From Eopsaltria australis (lineage: Eukaryota; Chordata; Aves; Passeriformes; Petroicidae), in assembly GCA_034509425.1 (NCBI GenBank), contig JAVTVJ010000142.1:1-64000 (forward strand): a DNA stretch of 64,000 bases, written 5' to 3'. The translations under genes and the position numbers were made by a program. Within the stretch, counting starts at the first letter, position 1, and each line of letters opens with the position of its first letter. The notes below the pieces were generated by a model. It searched no databases. It saw nothing but the letters and a program-made list of their open reading frames with translations, and was not told the origin of the DNA. This document shows positions 28,101 through 41,024 of the stretch, piece after piece.

Positions 28101-31100
28101 CATGATTGCTAATCCCTAGATCCAAAACCTCCCTTTAATTGACTGTATAAATGTAAAGTAATTATGTTCAAATGTGGAAAGATGAACCTGGTTTGCTTGT
28201 CGCAATGTGCCTTATTTACTTAGCTCTGAACTTGTAGTTAGCATTATGAATTACTCTGTCAATGAGCCTTCTTTATTTATTAAAACCTTTTTGTATTTTC
28301 AAATTTTTGTATGGTAAATTTTTGAAACTATTTATTTTTTATTTTTATTTAGAAAAATACTGTCTAGGTTGAATAAAAAAAATATTTATTATATTACATT
28401 CAATGTGATACATTTCTAAAATTTCCTTTGTTAGCGGCAAAGAAAACTGTATATAAATATGAACTCTCTCACAATTATTCTTGGGGCTTTTTTCTTAGTA
28501 TACTTGGTGGCACCTGCTGTCTGTACAGTTATGATGAGTCCCATTATAAACTGCATCTAGTTTTCTAGACACTCCCTATATTTTCTTTGTGAAATTTGAA
28601 GCTAAAATATTTGCTAGCTGTTGTCTGGAGAAAAGAGGACTCATTATTTTTGTGTCAACTTCTGGAGTACTGTGGAAAAATTGAGATTGAGCGAATCTCA
28701 CTAGTTTCAATTCTCACTTGCCATTAGTTACCACCTTGCAAAAAGTTACAAAATCAACAAATGGAGGGGCTTGTTTTACCTTGTTGTGGAAGAATCTATA
28801 GATTATCTTGGACAAGACTGAAATCTAGATTTCTCTACACTTAAAGATTTAATGAACTGCATAAATGTCTGCCCCTTAGCTGTATTTTTTGCTATTTAAC
28901 ATTAAGTTCGTAAACATAAATCAGTTTTGATTATATAACTACAGCTAATGTTTTAAGGCATTATTATAAGACAAAGACATGGGAAATAATGATTGCATTT
29001 TCATGGAGTTATATTTATAAGGCATGAAATAAGGTCTGTTAAATCTGACTGTTCTTCTGTCACCAGATACTCTTCCATGTTCCATATTCAATTTTAGTGA
29101 ACATATTAATTAAAATTTTATTATTTCAAGAAATGAAATAGGGATACTTTACTACTGATAATCACACATTAAGAGGTTGGTGTAAACATTAGACTCTGTT
29201 ATGAAGTTGCCCACTTCAGGGATAAAGTCAGAAAGTGCAATGTATGACAAGTGTAGGGAGCTGAGGGCAAGGACAAGCAAAATACAAAACAGAGTGACCA
29301 AGTGAAAGCATGTGTGAAAGGAAACTTCAGGTAACTGTTAGGTAAAGGTATATCTGTAAGAGGAGAAGCATGCAAAAGTTATACTGCTTTATCTAGAAAA
29401 AAAGAAGGAGTTAGTGGAGTCCAAGAGGTAATAGGGAAAAAACCAAGTAGACTATATACTATGCATGTTACCTAAGACTTACAGTTTCTGAGAATTTTTA
29501 ATGCATATATACAAAACACAGATCTACCTAAAACAATCACATTGTTGTTATAGAATTCTGAAATTCCCAAAAGTTTGGAAATTTACTGATCGTTTCTAAA
29601 AGCTTGGGGTTAGTGATGGTGCTCTATTTTTTTCCTGCTATAATGTCTCCTTGAATGAGTAGTGGTTATTTATCAGGTTATGGAAGATTAAAGCAAAACT
29701 ATCAGTATGATCACAGACATGGCTTTCGTTACAATCCAAGTAAGCATGCAGTCTGGATGTGGAAGATATTTCTTCAGGGTGTGAAAGAAGGAGCATTCTT
29801 ACAAGGTTCTTGTTGATCTTCTTTATCAAAGGATCACCAAAAATACATAATGTATGTTTTTGGGGTTTTTATTAAAATGTGCTCTTGCCTTCAATTATGT
29901 AGTAATTGCACACTTGTTTACAATGAAGAAAAAATGGTGTTGATAAATGCCAGCTGGAGAGGTGCTTTCTTTTGCCTAATAAAGCAACTGAGAATTAATG
30001 TAGGTTTTAATTATACACCCTAAGCCTTACATTTTTTAAAAAATATGGACGGCCTATTTGCCACCAGAGTGGAAAAAGCTGCAACATATTGGCGACCACT
30101 TAATTGAGTGCAATACTGTGATATGATCTATTTCAATTTTTTGTTTCTTAAAAAATAACCTCATGAAATATTATAACATGGTTTATTCTAGCAGCTAGAG
30201 TTTGCAGAATAGGCATCAAAAATGACACAAATATGATAGATCTCCTCCTCCCACAAAATACCATTGCCCCTTTTGCTGAGGAAAAGGTGGCAGTGATAGC
30301 AACACAACTTAACAACAAATTACACCATATGTATTTAATAAAAATATATAAATTAAAATCTGTCATGTAAAAAGAATTGGTTACTATCTGTTCCTCTGTT
30401 ACTTGTAGATTCTCTCAAAATTTTGTTGAAGAAATTTCTCTTCATGATTTCTTGTATTTGATGAGCTTTTCTATTTACTCCACTCTCAGGGAATACCATT
30501 AATTTCAAGGAGTCAGTGTTGTTGCATTTATGGAGCTTTGAGAATATAAACCTACTGAGAATTAAATTCAGTAAAAAAATTATCAAAATGCCTGAAAGAG
30601 AAGCATTTTGTTTCCTTTTAAAGGTCACCTATATAGCTTTCCTGCAAGATAAAAAAGACAACCCAGTCAGCCAATGAAAAAAAACAATGAAAGCATTCCC
30701 TGCACAGTCATCCCAGGGACTGGACTCTGTTGCCTAGCAATTCTGACAGGTGATTTACACTTACCTGGATGTCACACATGCCATGAGGTCCAATAAACAA
30801 CATCAGGATGGTGCATTTTCTAATGTCAGAATGGTATATTTTCCAGGCACACTATACTATTGCTTGGAAGGGCTCATATATAATTTTGCAAGCAAAGTTG
30901 TTTTCCTCTTGGGCAAGCCCTTTCCTCTTTTCTACTTCATCCAGTCTGCCTTAAATAATAACATTTTGCAGTTTTTCCCTGATATCCTCATCTTGCTGAT
31001 GTTTGAAAGAAAAGAAAAAAAAGCTTCTTTTGGTGTACCTCTTAGAATTACATTGACCAGTAACACCATGTTATGAATTATGAAAACACTGTCAGTCAGA

Positions 31101-31689
31101 ATTGGTTGCATTTACCAATTTAAAACAAATTCCATTTCAAAGCACTTTGCCTGCCATCCAAGGTAATTGGAAAGCCAGTTTGAAAAATCTTCTAATGTGC
31201 TTTTTAAAATTGACCAAGTTTGCAGAGGCAGCTTCTTAAACAAAATATAATTAATTTCTATCTGTCTAAGCTGATCAGTGCACTCTGACAGTCCTTCTAC
31301 ATTCTTTGTTTTAAAACATGTGAATTTTTTTCAATAGACTATACCTCCCTTTCATCTTCCTCTTGTCCCTGTGTAAATTGGCACTTTCTGTCTTCTAGGA
31401 ATCTCATTACTATGCACCAATTCTCCATTGTTTCATAATAAAGATACCCAACTGATGTACCAAAAGAACTGTAAATATCTGTGTTTATGTACCAAAGATA
31501 TTTTCTTTATAAACTTTTGGTTACAATGGCTCTAGCATGTCAGTACTTATCTGAATTATCCTAACTCATGATATCTATTCAATTCAGTTTCATTCTACAT
31601 CTGTACTCATTGGTGCTAATCAAGGTAACATTTGATTAATTTCTAGAGCAGCAGTCAGTTTTAAAAGATCTTGAAAGAACTGAATTATG

Positions 31690-31745
31690 TTATATAAAAA
31701 TATAACAAATATATATAAAAATATATATAAATTAAAAAAAAAAAA
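31690..31745. repeat. AT-rich low-complexity tract with A12
   Basis: TATATAAAAATATAA-type repeats run directly into a homopolymer of twelve A at 31734-31745. It is low complexity; a decayed poly-A tail of an unrecognised retroelement cannot be excluded. Confidence 0.8.
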
Positions 31746-32912
31746 CCCAAACAAACCACAAATATGAGTCTTGGGATGTACCACTATCTTTACATACACT
31801 TTCTGTGTTACCTTCAGGAGTTTCCATCTATATATATAAGATCAGACTTCCTGAAAATAAACCCTCAAAATCTATCTGACATTTAAACATGTTTGTTTCT
31901 TCATCTGAAACATGAAATATTTTTTTCAGACCCTCAGAATTATCACAAAGTTTAATCAAATGTTTTTAAAAAATACATGAGAAATGTCAACAGGAAAATA
32001 ATTTCTCCTTTTCATCTTAGAATATGATAACACTATTGTAAGAAATATCTGGAAGGCTGATAACTATCTGGATTTGCTTTTTACTGCTTTGATGGTCATT
32101 GGATCATACCAACCAGTTATTAATTTCCAGAAAACGTCTCAGTCCTGATTTCATTGCCTGACTAATAACTTGCTTTCAGACCAAGAGATTGCACCAATCT
32201 AATCCTAGCTACAGCAGCATAGCAATAGCAGGTTTCCCCTTAATCTCAGACTTCCATCTGATTGCATACATATTTTAAAATTTTACAAGAATAGTTCCTT
32301 CTGTTTGCCTCAGGCTCTTTTTTCTTTCTTTCTTGAAGAGGTTCTTATTTTTGCAAGTGAAAATTAGCTGCTGGTGTAGGACTTCCACAGGGATAAATAG
32401 ATCTCTTTCTTCTCCCTAGCATCCTCTGCTTCATACCATTGTTTATGACTGCTCTTTTATCTGGTAAAGTAGATCTGAAGAAAATAAAATTATCAGAAAA
32501 GGCATAGTGTACAGAAAGGAGAACTTTCTAGAGTCATTGCAGGATTTGAGAGTTTCACATGAACGTATGTTTTTCCTTCCTTTTTTCATTAAGTTGAAAT
32601 TGATTTTAAGGATTTTGAGGTGTAGCTTTTGATTTTAAAGAGAATCTAAAAACAGCATTTCCTTTGGGACTTTGGAACTGAATAACAGCCATAAAAACCC
32701 CCTAAAACCAGCTGTACAAGCTGGGCTTGAAACACTTTTGCAGGGTTGGCTTCTTTATCCTCATGGTTTAATAAAGAAGTTGCTTTGTTTTTATGATAGT
32801 ATACAAGATGCTTCAGGTTAACATCAGGACATCAGAAAAATATCATGAGCCAACAATGGCAAAATAGAAAACTGCACCAAACTGTGGAGAGTCTGGCTGC
32901 AGAGAAGGAGAC

Positions 32913-32928
32913 AGAGAGAGAGAGAGAG
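32913..32928. repeat. (GA)8 microsatellite
   Basis: Perfect alternating GA dinucleotides are visible here. It is a simple repeat with no associated gene seen. Confidence 0.85.
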
Positions 32929-34748
32929 GGAGATTAATTTAATAATATTTACTTTGCCACTAAATTCTGTAATGTTGTTTTGAAGTATTTTGTATTAAAT
33001 AATTTTATCAGGAATCAAACTCAGAGTTGCTCTACAGGGGAGAGAGGACTTTATTGATACTGATTACTTTTCATAAATTTTCTGCTCTCATAGGGCAAAC
33101 ATGGTATGCATGAGAACTTTTACATATCATCCCATAATAGCTCTGTGCATCACTGCTAGCTCGAGCCTTGATGAACTATGGCTTGTAACATTTGCATACC
33201 CGTCACAAAGTGACTAAATATCTTAATGAATGTTTTTACAGCATGAAGTGGTAAAATACAACTGATATTTTGCAACATCCCTTCTTTTCCAGGACTGTTT
33301 TTTGGCTGACAAAAAAAAAAGTGTAAGATTTCTATTTTTATCTGGAGTTCTGTGAACTTCATGATATTTTATTCAGGCTGCAGTACATCCTGTTGTATGA
33401 AGGTGAAAAGTGGCAGTGATCAAGTTTTAGACAATGAATGTTGCGAGAAAATCAATAGTCTGATTAAAAAAAGAAAGCTCAAGAGGCTTCTAACCCTAAA
33501 AAGTTGATTTGTTACTTCACTATATCTCATTGAAAGAGCAAACTATATTAGTCTTTAGATTTACCAGGCGCATTATTCCTTGTGTAGTTTCAAATGTATC
33601 AGCAGTAATGAGAAAGAACATCTTTAGGTTAGCCCCTGTTTTCTTCTAACATATATCAGTTGGATCTGTAGGGAGAAATACTCTATCAGGCAGGTGAGCT
33701 ATAAAACCTGCCAGAACAAGGGACTTCTTTGCACTATTTCTGACCCTGAAGATTAGACTGAAAAAATCTCAGTATCAGACATTTAAAAAATGCGCTGTTC
33801 CCAAAGAGACAATGAGAGTGAAAAAGATATTATACACAGAGCAGAAGGGACAATTATAAGTAAAATAAGTATGTGTGAAGGAAAATTATGTTAAATGTTA
33901 AACATTAAATTAAAAGAAAAAGTTTAAAATATTTATTTGAAGTACTATAATGAATGACAAAGGAAATAATGGTTTAAAACATGAAAGAGCAAAAGTAAGA
34001 TGTCATCTATAACTAGCTAGAGCTTCTAATAGAAATGGATAAGAGTGGTAGGAAATATTATCTGAGAAATTACTGAAAAAAAATATTTTGGGAAAGTTTC
34101 CAAATGGTGAAGCAGAATATACTAGGTCAAGGACAAAGTAAGCAGAGTTTCACTGCAAAATATAGGCAACTTCTGTACTACCAGTGAACTTTTGCTGATG
34201 AACCTCTGTGGACTCTTTCAAGGAGGCAGATTTCTGGGACACAGTCCAACAAAGCACTTATTTTCAACTTAACTTTAAACATGCAAGTCAACATGTTAGA
34301 CTTAATTCATATAAAAGCATTGAGTGAATATAGCATTTATCAGGACATAGCCTGATAGCTTTTGGTTTCAATAAGATCCTCCTTTGTCTTCAAGTTCTTA
34401 ATAAATTTAAACTGCTGCAAATCATTAAACTCTTGACTCCGTTGCCTCAATACACAATAAGTAAGTGTATATGGGCTACAGCCCAAAACCTCAGAGTACT
34501 TAAACACCTACTTTGCTTGAACAGTGTGAGCAGCTCTGGTTCCCAGTACCATGAGAAATACATTACTATTAGAAGAAAATAAAACATTAAAGACCAGCAC
34601 ACTTGATGAGAGGTATATTTTTACACAGGGAGAAAGTAGGCAGATAAGGAGTCTGCATTACGGAAAAGAGATGACAGAAACGTATCTTAGATGTTCATAG
34701 AATCAAGAGAAGAATGACAATTCTCATTTCTATATCTATCTATATGTG

Positions 34749-34781
34749 CATGTGTGTGTATATATATATATATATATATAA
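34749..34781. repeat. (TG)n(TA)n compound microsatellite
   Basis: A short GCATGTGTGTG segment passes into about eleven TA dinucleotides. It is likely length-polymorphic, and no function is implied. Confidence 0.9.
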
Positions 34782-35931
34782 TGGAAGAGTTTCAAGGCAC
34801 CAATTAAATCACCAGCAGCATGTTTAAAACAAGTATTATGAAATGTGTGCACAATATGTTTTATTAAACAGTGGTTCTTTTGAATGATAGGATCTACTAA
34901 ATTTTATTGATCTGGATACAGCCTCTGGTTTGTTGATCCTTATTGCCAGAAATGGAGAAGTGATACCACACTGTACTTGCCTGAGCATAGAGTCTTTCCA
35001 AAAGCACTGGCTCCTGACTGCTGTCTGAGACTGTTCTCAGCTGGATTGGTCTGATCTTAAGCTGGATTTTTACTCTACAATCAACAGAACACATGTACAC
35101 AAGTAATTCTGAGAACCAGGGCCCAGTAACGTGAAATCAAGAAAGCACAATAGTGCTGAAAGCAGAAAAAACCTGAATGTATCACTAATAATAAAACTCA
35201 ACACACATTTTAACAATTATCATCTCATTCATTTATGCAGACTTGAATCGAGAGGATGTTTGTAAGTTCGTAATCGCTCATTTACAAGTTAGTTTGCTCT
35301 AAGGAAGTAATATGGCACAGTTGGCTGAAATTGTAAAATAGTTTTACAATTATCTTCTGCTCACTGAAAAAAAAAAAAGAAGAGACATTTCTAAGAAATT
35401 ATAATTTTTTGTTTGTTTGTCTGTTTGGGGTTTTTTTGTATACAAGGACCAGTAGCCTTAAACCTCGGAGAACAGTGATTGAGAAACACTTTAGTGAAAA
35501 ATAATGAATAGCACACTGGAGAAAGCTGTGTCTCCTCTCCATTCAAATTTTCAGTTAATTCACAACCCAACAGCAAGAGCACTCAGCTTCTGTTTCAGAC
35601 TTTTTAGGGGTTTGGTTTTATGCCACTACCTTCATAAAGTCTGTACTGTATCAGTCCTCCAGTAAAGTACAATAGGGTGCTGAGCTTCTCCAAAATTCCA
35701 GTTCATCTGCTGAGTCTTAAAATGACAGGTCAGTAAAAATATCTCCATGGCAATTTCATCAAGGTTTCCTGTAGACAGATTCCGGCTTGACATTGTATTT
35801 GCATTCAGGTGACATAGGACTCCAATAAAGTTCAGTCAGATATATAACTTATTTTCAGTTTGGACCTATAAGTGAGCCAGTTTTTGAATGACATTTCATT
35901 TCAGAGATAACTGAAATGCCTGGTATAGTAC

Positions 35932-36330
35932 AGAGATGATCAGAGTTGGGGTTGTTCAGCCTAGAGAAGAGAAGGCTCTAGGGAGAGCATGCAGCATCCT
36001 TTCAGTACTTAAAGGGGGCTGCAAGAGAGCTGGAAAGGGACTCTTTTCAAAGACATGTAGTGATAAGACAAGGAGTAGTAGCCTTAAACTGAAAAAGGGT
36101 GGATTTACATTAGATTTTAGGGAAAAATTCTTTATGGTGAGTGTGGTGAGGCACTGGAAGAGGTTGCCCAGAGAAGAATGAATGCCCCATTCCTAGAAGT
36201 GTTCACAGCCAGGTAGGATGGGGCTTTGAGTAACCTATTCTAGTGGAAGGTGGCCCTGCCCATGGCAGGGGGCAGGAACAAGATGGTCTTTCAGGCTCTT
36301 TCCAACACAAACCATTCTATGATTCTATAA
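35932..36330 (+). mobile_element. CR1 LINE fragment, 3' end, about 400 bp
   Basis: A longer CR1 3' fragment in + orientation. Landmarks in order are GTTGGGGTTGTTCAGCCTAG (about 35945), GAGAAGAGAAGGCTC, GTACTTAAAGGGGGCTGCAAG (about 36006), AGTGATAAGACAAGGAGTAG (about 36058), GAGGCACTGGAAGAGGTTGC (about 36148), GGATGGGGCTTTGAG (about 36217), and the terminal CCATTCTATGATTCTATAAT with the ATTCTATG octamer repeated twice (36312-36329). It covers the last part of ORF2 and the 3' UTR. An 81-codon open frame lies inside it, but it is not a CR1 protein frame I can recognise and should be read as chance. The element is 5'-truncated. Confidence 0.95.
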
Positions 36331-36989
36331 TGGTCATGGTAGAAAGACTTTGCAAGCAGTCTGTAAAGATAATTAAGTATTTTGGAATTTGAGGAGATTT
36401 ATATGCAAAAACATCAGTCTACTACCCTGAAGTGTTAAATGAAATTCAATTATATGTCATGCAAATTCATTTATTTGAGATCCTCTCATATCACTGAGGT
36501 GGGGATAACAAACAGATTAACTATATTTTTGCTAATTGGGAAGTATAATTTTTTCTGACATCTTATTTAAATATCAAGTTTGCTGCAATTAAAAATTATA
36601 AGAATGCTATAAAAAAGGCTTCACACAGAATTTAAAGTCCTTAAAAAGTGTACTTGGCTACAAGACTCAAACCTGAAATGCATATGTGCAGCAAATGATA
36701 CTTTAGTATAAATGTGTTCAAAGCAGTGTAATTTCAGTTTGGAGAACTGTGTCTGATTTAGTCCAGCAGAGGAACATTGTGGAAAAAAAGACCACCTAGA
36801 GACAAGATAAAGCAGGAATTCTGCATAACCCTAAAATTGGTTAATGCAATCCAAGAAGTGGGAAAGACTAAGCATGGACCTTTCTTTTCACAAGGTTTTG
36901 CCCCACTGAAATTCAAATCATCCCACCCACTATACCAGCCCTGGCAAGAGTAATAGCTCTTCCACTTTTTGCTGGCTTCAAGAAAAGCA

Positions 36990-37205
36990 TTCTTTCATAT
37001 GTCTATTTTATCTCAATTATAATTTGCATTTCCCTTTGTCAAAGTGAGAGGATTAAGTCCCACATGTACGAATTTTAATATCTTTGTTCTTTTCTTCTTT
37101 GTGTAAGCAATGAAGAACTCCTCTGGGCATTAGAGTTGAAAATAAATTCCTCTGAAATAATTTTAATTTCTCTGCATTTATCATGAAATAAATGAAGCAG
37201 AATTT
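36990..37205. promoter_or_regulatory. Candidate conserved non-coding element with octamer
   Basis: The block contains a perfect POU octamer ATTTGCAT (37022-37029) next to a SOX-like CTTTGTC (37034-37040). TAAT-type cores follow (ATTTTAATATC, AATAATTTTAATTTC at about 37072 and 37158). A POU octamer beside a SOX-type site within 5 bp is a known enhancer arrangement. The arrangement is seen; the regulatory role is inferred. Confidence 0.3.
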
Positions 37206-40200
37206 GTCTCATTTGTCTCATATACACAGCAATCAGAAGATCATGAAAGTGCATTTATGAGATTTTTTTCCAAATTGAATCCCAATACAAATAAGTCATA
37301 TCCAGGCATAACTGACCTGCATATTTTCCAAACTTGACCTTGGAGATGTAAGGCAATTCTACTGGCTAATATCTAAACAATATGTAGTAATGTTCAAATT
37401 TATTTCTCTAGTCTTTATTCATAATGTCACAATTTTTCAGTTATGTTAATTTTTAAAACATCAGTAATTGCAAACCATTTATCTTGTATTATGTCTTTCA
37501 GTACAGTGGACAGTCATTTCAATTCCTAAAGAGATCCTGATTCCACAGGGAAATATCAGAAATAATTAAGAAGACTTCTACATATCAGTGATAGAGAAAA
37601 AATCTTTCTTCTGAAAGGTGAAACACAGTGAAAAACCAGGTGACAGCTTACTTAACATTTACAGTTGAGTATGACATCAGACAGAAGGGTAGCACTGATT
37701 GATTTTAATGGCAAGCAGCTGAGCATGCTTATTGATTTAAGAGATCAGTTACTTCACAAATGGCAAAGACCATTAATACACTAAAATCATAACAGTGATG
37801 ATGCAAAGAATAAAAAGTGACCTTGCATTTAAATCCTCTCCTTCCAGGTAAAATGCAGGGCTCTCTGGATGGGAATGTACTCCCAGATGAAACTTTTAAG
37901 TATTATTATTTCTTTTTATTTATTACAAGGCAAAATCCAAGATTCATCAAAAATACAGGAGGCTTCACTAAGATCTCATAAATTAATTTTTTAAATAAGA
38001 GTTTAAGAGTTAGATAAGGAAGAACAAAATAAAATTTGAGATTTTTATAGGATTTTATATTTCAGGTTTAATGAAATAATTATAAAATGGAAACCATAAT
38101 GAAATGAATTTTCACCTAGAGCTACTGAAGTCTTTCTAATATGGTCCCAGAAACTCTTCCCTTTCCCTTTTGCCTAAGCAGAAAAAAAAATAGAAAGCGG
38201 GTCAAAGGAAAGCAGGCAGGCAAAATGCAGCAAAGAAAGGTAATTAAATGAAGAATATTAGAAGCAGACATAAAGGATGATCAGTGTCCTCTTTTGATTC
38301 ATCACCTTTCTTCTTATCAATGCTTTTTAGATCACTTTCTTTTTAACTGAAAGTATAGTGAAGATCTTCTGGAATTTGTATTTCTTTAGGAGACACCAGT
38401 GATTTTTTTTTTTGTCATTGATTTAATTTCATTATATTTTCCATGTTATAAAAGGCTACATTTAAAAACCTGAAAATTATTTTTTCTACATCTTTCCAGG
38501 TATTCCATGTACAATATTTTTGAGTCCTCAATAACTTGTGTAGGGCTGACCAAAATTCTGTCCCTTACTAGAACCAGCAGACCACACTAGAGAATTAAAT
38601 CTATACACCCATGAACTCAGAATAGTATATGCAGTTTTCTTCACTAAATTGTATGTAAGACTATTTGAGAATACATGAATGTGACAGCTTTTCACTCAGG
38701 AGAACTCAGTCAATCCTGAATTTTTAAACTAACTCTTGTATCATCAAATGAATAATATATTTCATGTACTGCATGAAGCAAAAAATGACCATTGATTTGA
38801 GAACCAGTGTTCTTTGGCAAAATCTCTGGCCAGAAAACCAATATACTTTTGTATCAACTGAACGAGGCAAATTCACCTTTTGCAGTTAAACAAGTTGTTG
38901 TTATCTATAGAATTTCCTGTAAATGAAAGTAGAAACGTCTCTAAGTTTTATCAGCTGTACTAAGGTTTATAGAATAAAACGTCATGACTTAAGAACACAG
39001 ATAACTGGTTTCAGAGTTAGAAATGTTACTAACAAGGATCTCTCCAGGAAAGCATCACACAATTTAGGGAGTGACTAAACTGCAACTTTATATGGAGGTA
39101 GGAAATATTCTCAGTCTGCCATTAGCTCCTATAGAGTGAAGCAGAAATTGCTCTACCATCAGATTCATGAGCTCCACAGACAAACACTAAGATGTTGTTT
39201 TATACAGCTGGCATTCTCAAGCAACACTGACCCTGTTTTGTAAGGGTGTGAACAGAGTCTTCGCTTCCACACGGTAAATTGCTCATTGTAGGCCAGGAGC
39301 AGAAGGATGTGATGGATTCTGTCTGTTAGAGTCAGCACTGCCAGCACGCCCAGCAGGCAGCAGTGGGGCAGCCAGCTAAGGAAAGCTTTAAGCAATCTAT
39401 CAAATGAGAAGCAGATATATGATAACAGCTGTCAAAGTTGCAATTTAAGGTACAGGGAACTGTATCTTCTGTTGTAATTATAGTCATAATAAACATGGAA
39501 CCACTGGCTCCAGCGAAGCTGTGCCAGTTTGAAGTATCAAAGTATATGGTTCACAATTACTGTATCATATCAACACATTGATACCTATACTATGCTAGCT
39601 ATTCATAAACATAAATTTTGTGTATTAGGCCGCTCAGGAGAGAGGTGGTTAATTCAGAGGTTTCAGAATCCTTAACCCATCAGGCCATAATATTAAATTG
39701 AATAGCACCTTTTGTCAGTAATTATAAAAATGCATATTGTTGTCAATGTGTATGTAAGTATATTCGTGTGCTTCCTCCAGCACCAAGTTTAATGAAGCCA
39801 AAGCACTTAAATCAGCATACAGCATCCTGCAGCTAGGAGAGGTCAGAGCTCCTCCTGAATTTTACAAGAAGGCAGCATGTGTCCTGTTACCTCTTGTCCT
39901 CTGCGGCAAGTTCAAGTTCTAGTGGGATCTGAAAACCCTGAACCAATATTGCTCACAGAGGTATTTTGGTAACTGCAGGAAGTTCTGGCTGTTGCCCTCT
40001 ATGACACATCTTTGAAGAAGTCATGTGTTGCTCACAGACAGTTAATGTTCAGGTGTCAGGAAATACCCACTCTGGGAGCAGCCTCTAAATGTAGAGTCAC
40101 CTTTTCCAGAAAATGTTAGATATTCAGAAAAAGTTCTGTGTAAGGCCTAAAGTATAACATCAGACAGGCAAGGACTCTAGGGAACTAAAAAATAAGCAAG

Positions 40201-40933
40201 ATGGTAACAAAGACAGTGGTTTAACCTACATTAAAGAGAAAACTTGAAAATCGTGGGTTCTTTATAGTCTTCCCAGTGGCCATGAATATGTTAGAAAATA
40301 CAGCTGGAAAAAGAATTTTCTCTTTCACTCAAAGGCTTTTTATGGCAAGAGAAATAAGATAGAAATACCTTTAATCACAACAAAGAAAGAAAAACAGTGA
40401 CCTTAGTAAGAAACAAAGGGCCATATTCTGGTCTGGTATAAATCAGATGTTGGATGCCTGCCCTGGGGCATCCTGTGTCATGTGAGAGAGCTTGAACAGT
40501 ACCCAGCTCTCTCCCTGTGTTTGCATGTAACCCCAACTGTAGCTCGGTGGGGCATTTTACTGCAGATTTCAAGTCTTTGAATACTGAAAAAAATGCTATG
40601 TAGAAGCAAATCTGGTTTCATAAGGTTTTGTATGATAAAAATAAAATGTATTCCATAATGTAGCTGACCAAAACAATACCTGTTTTCTACCTACTACCAA
40701 TATGACTATCACTCCCTGCCAACACAGCATTATGCAAAGTAAAAGCCAAAGAAATCTGTGGGGATAGAAGGAGTAGAAGTCTCATGCCAGAAACCTGCTT
40801 TTTTTGATTTATTTGATTTGACCTTCACAAAAACAGCAAGCAAGAAAACTATTTTTTTACATCAAGTCATTGTGGACTGATTGCAGTAGTCTGAAAGAAA
40901 CAATAATTGATTTCAATAATTAATTCCTTCTGA

Positions 40934-41024
40934 CTAAAGCAATGTTGCTGTTTATGCACTCTTCCTAAGGCCAAGTAAAAAAGAACTTTTAGCCAGGAGT
41001 GCATAAACAGTAATGTTACTTTAG
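40934..41024 (+). repeat. Imperfect inverted repeat / strong hairpin
   Basis: The arms 40934-40963 and 40995-41024 are reverse complements at 25 of 30 positions, around a 31-nt loop. The core CTGTTTATGCACTC (40948-40961) is perfect against 40997-41010. As + strand RNA, four of the five mismatches become G-U wobbles and only C40940/A41018 fails to pair, so the stem would be almost fully paired. Two readings fit: a primary microRNA-like hairpin, or a decayed palindromic DNA transposon (MITE). A shorter TTCTG match just outside the arms (about 40928-40932 against 41029-41035) suggests the palindrome once extended further, which favours the MITE reading. I do not recognise the arms as a known family. 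Confidence 0.7.

Larger units (their letters stand above)
25156..35931. other. Non-coding AT-rich DNA, no gene recognised
   Basis: No coding exon or RNA gene could be supported. Simple repeats seen: an AT-rich run ending in A12 at about 31690-31745, (GA)n at 32913-32928, (TG)n(TA)n at 34749-34781 and A12 at 35367-35378. The open frames are short and lack domains. There is an unclassified GC-richer patch near 30050-30110. It is probably intron or intergenic spacer. Confidence 0.55.

Noticed and set aside
34695..34712. TTCATAGAATCA, another CR1-end-like word
   Set aside because: Too short and with no CR1 sequence beyond it.
35936..36181. 81-codon + strand frame
   Set aside because: Lies inside the CR1 fragment and is not a recognisable CR1 protein segment.
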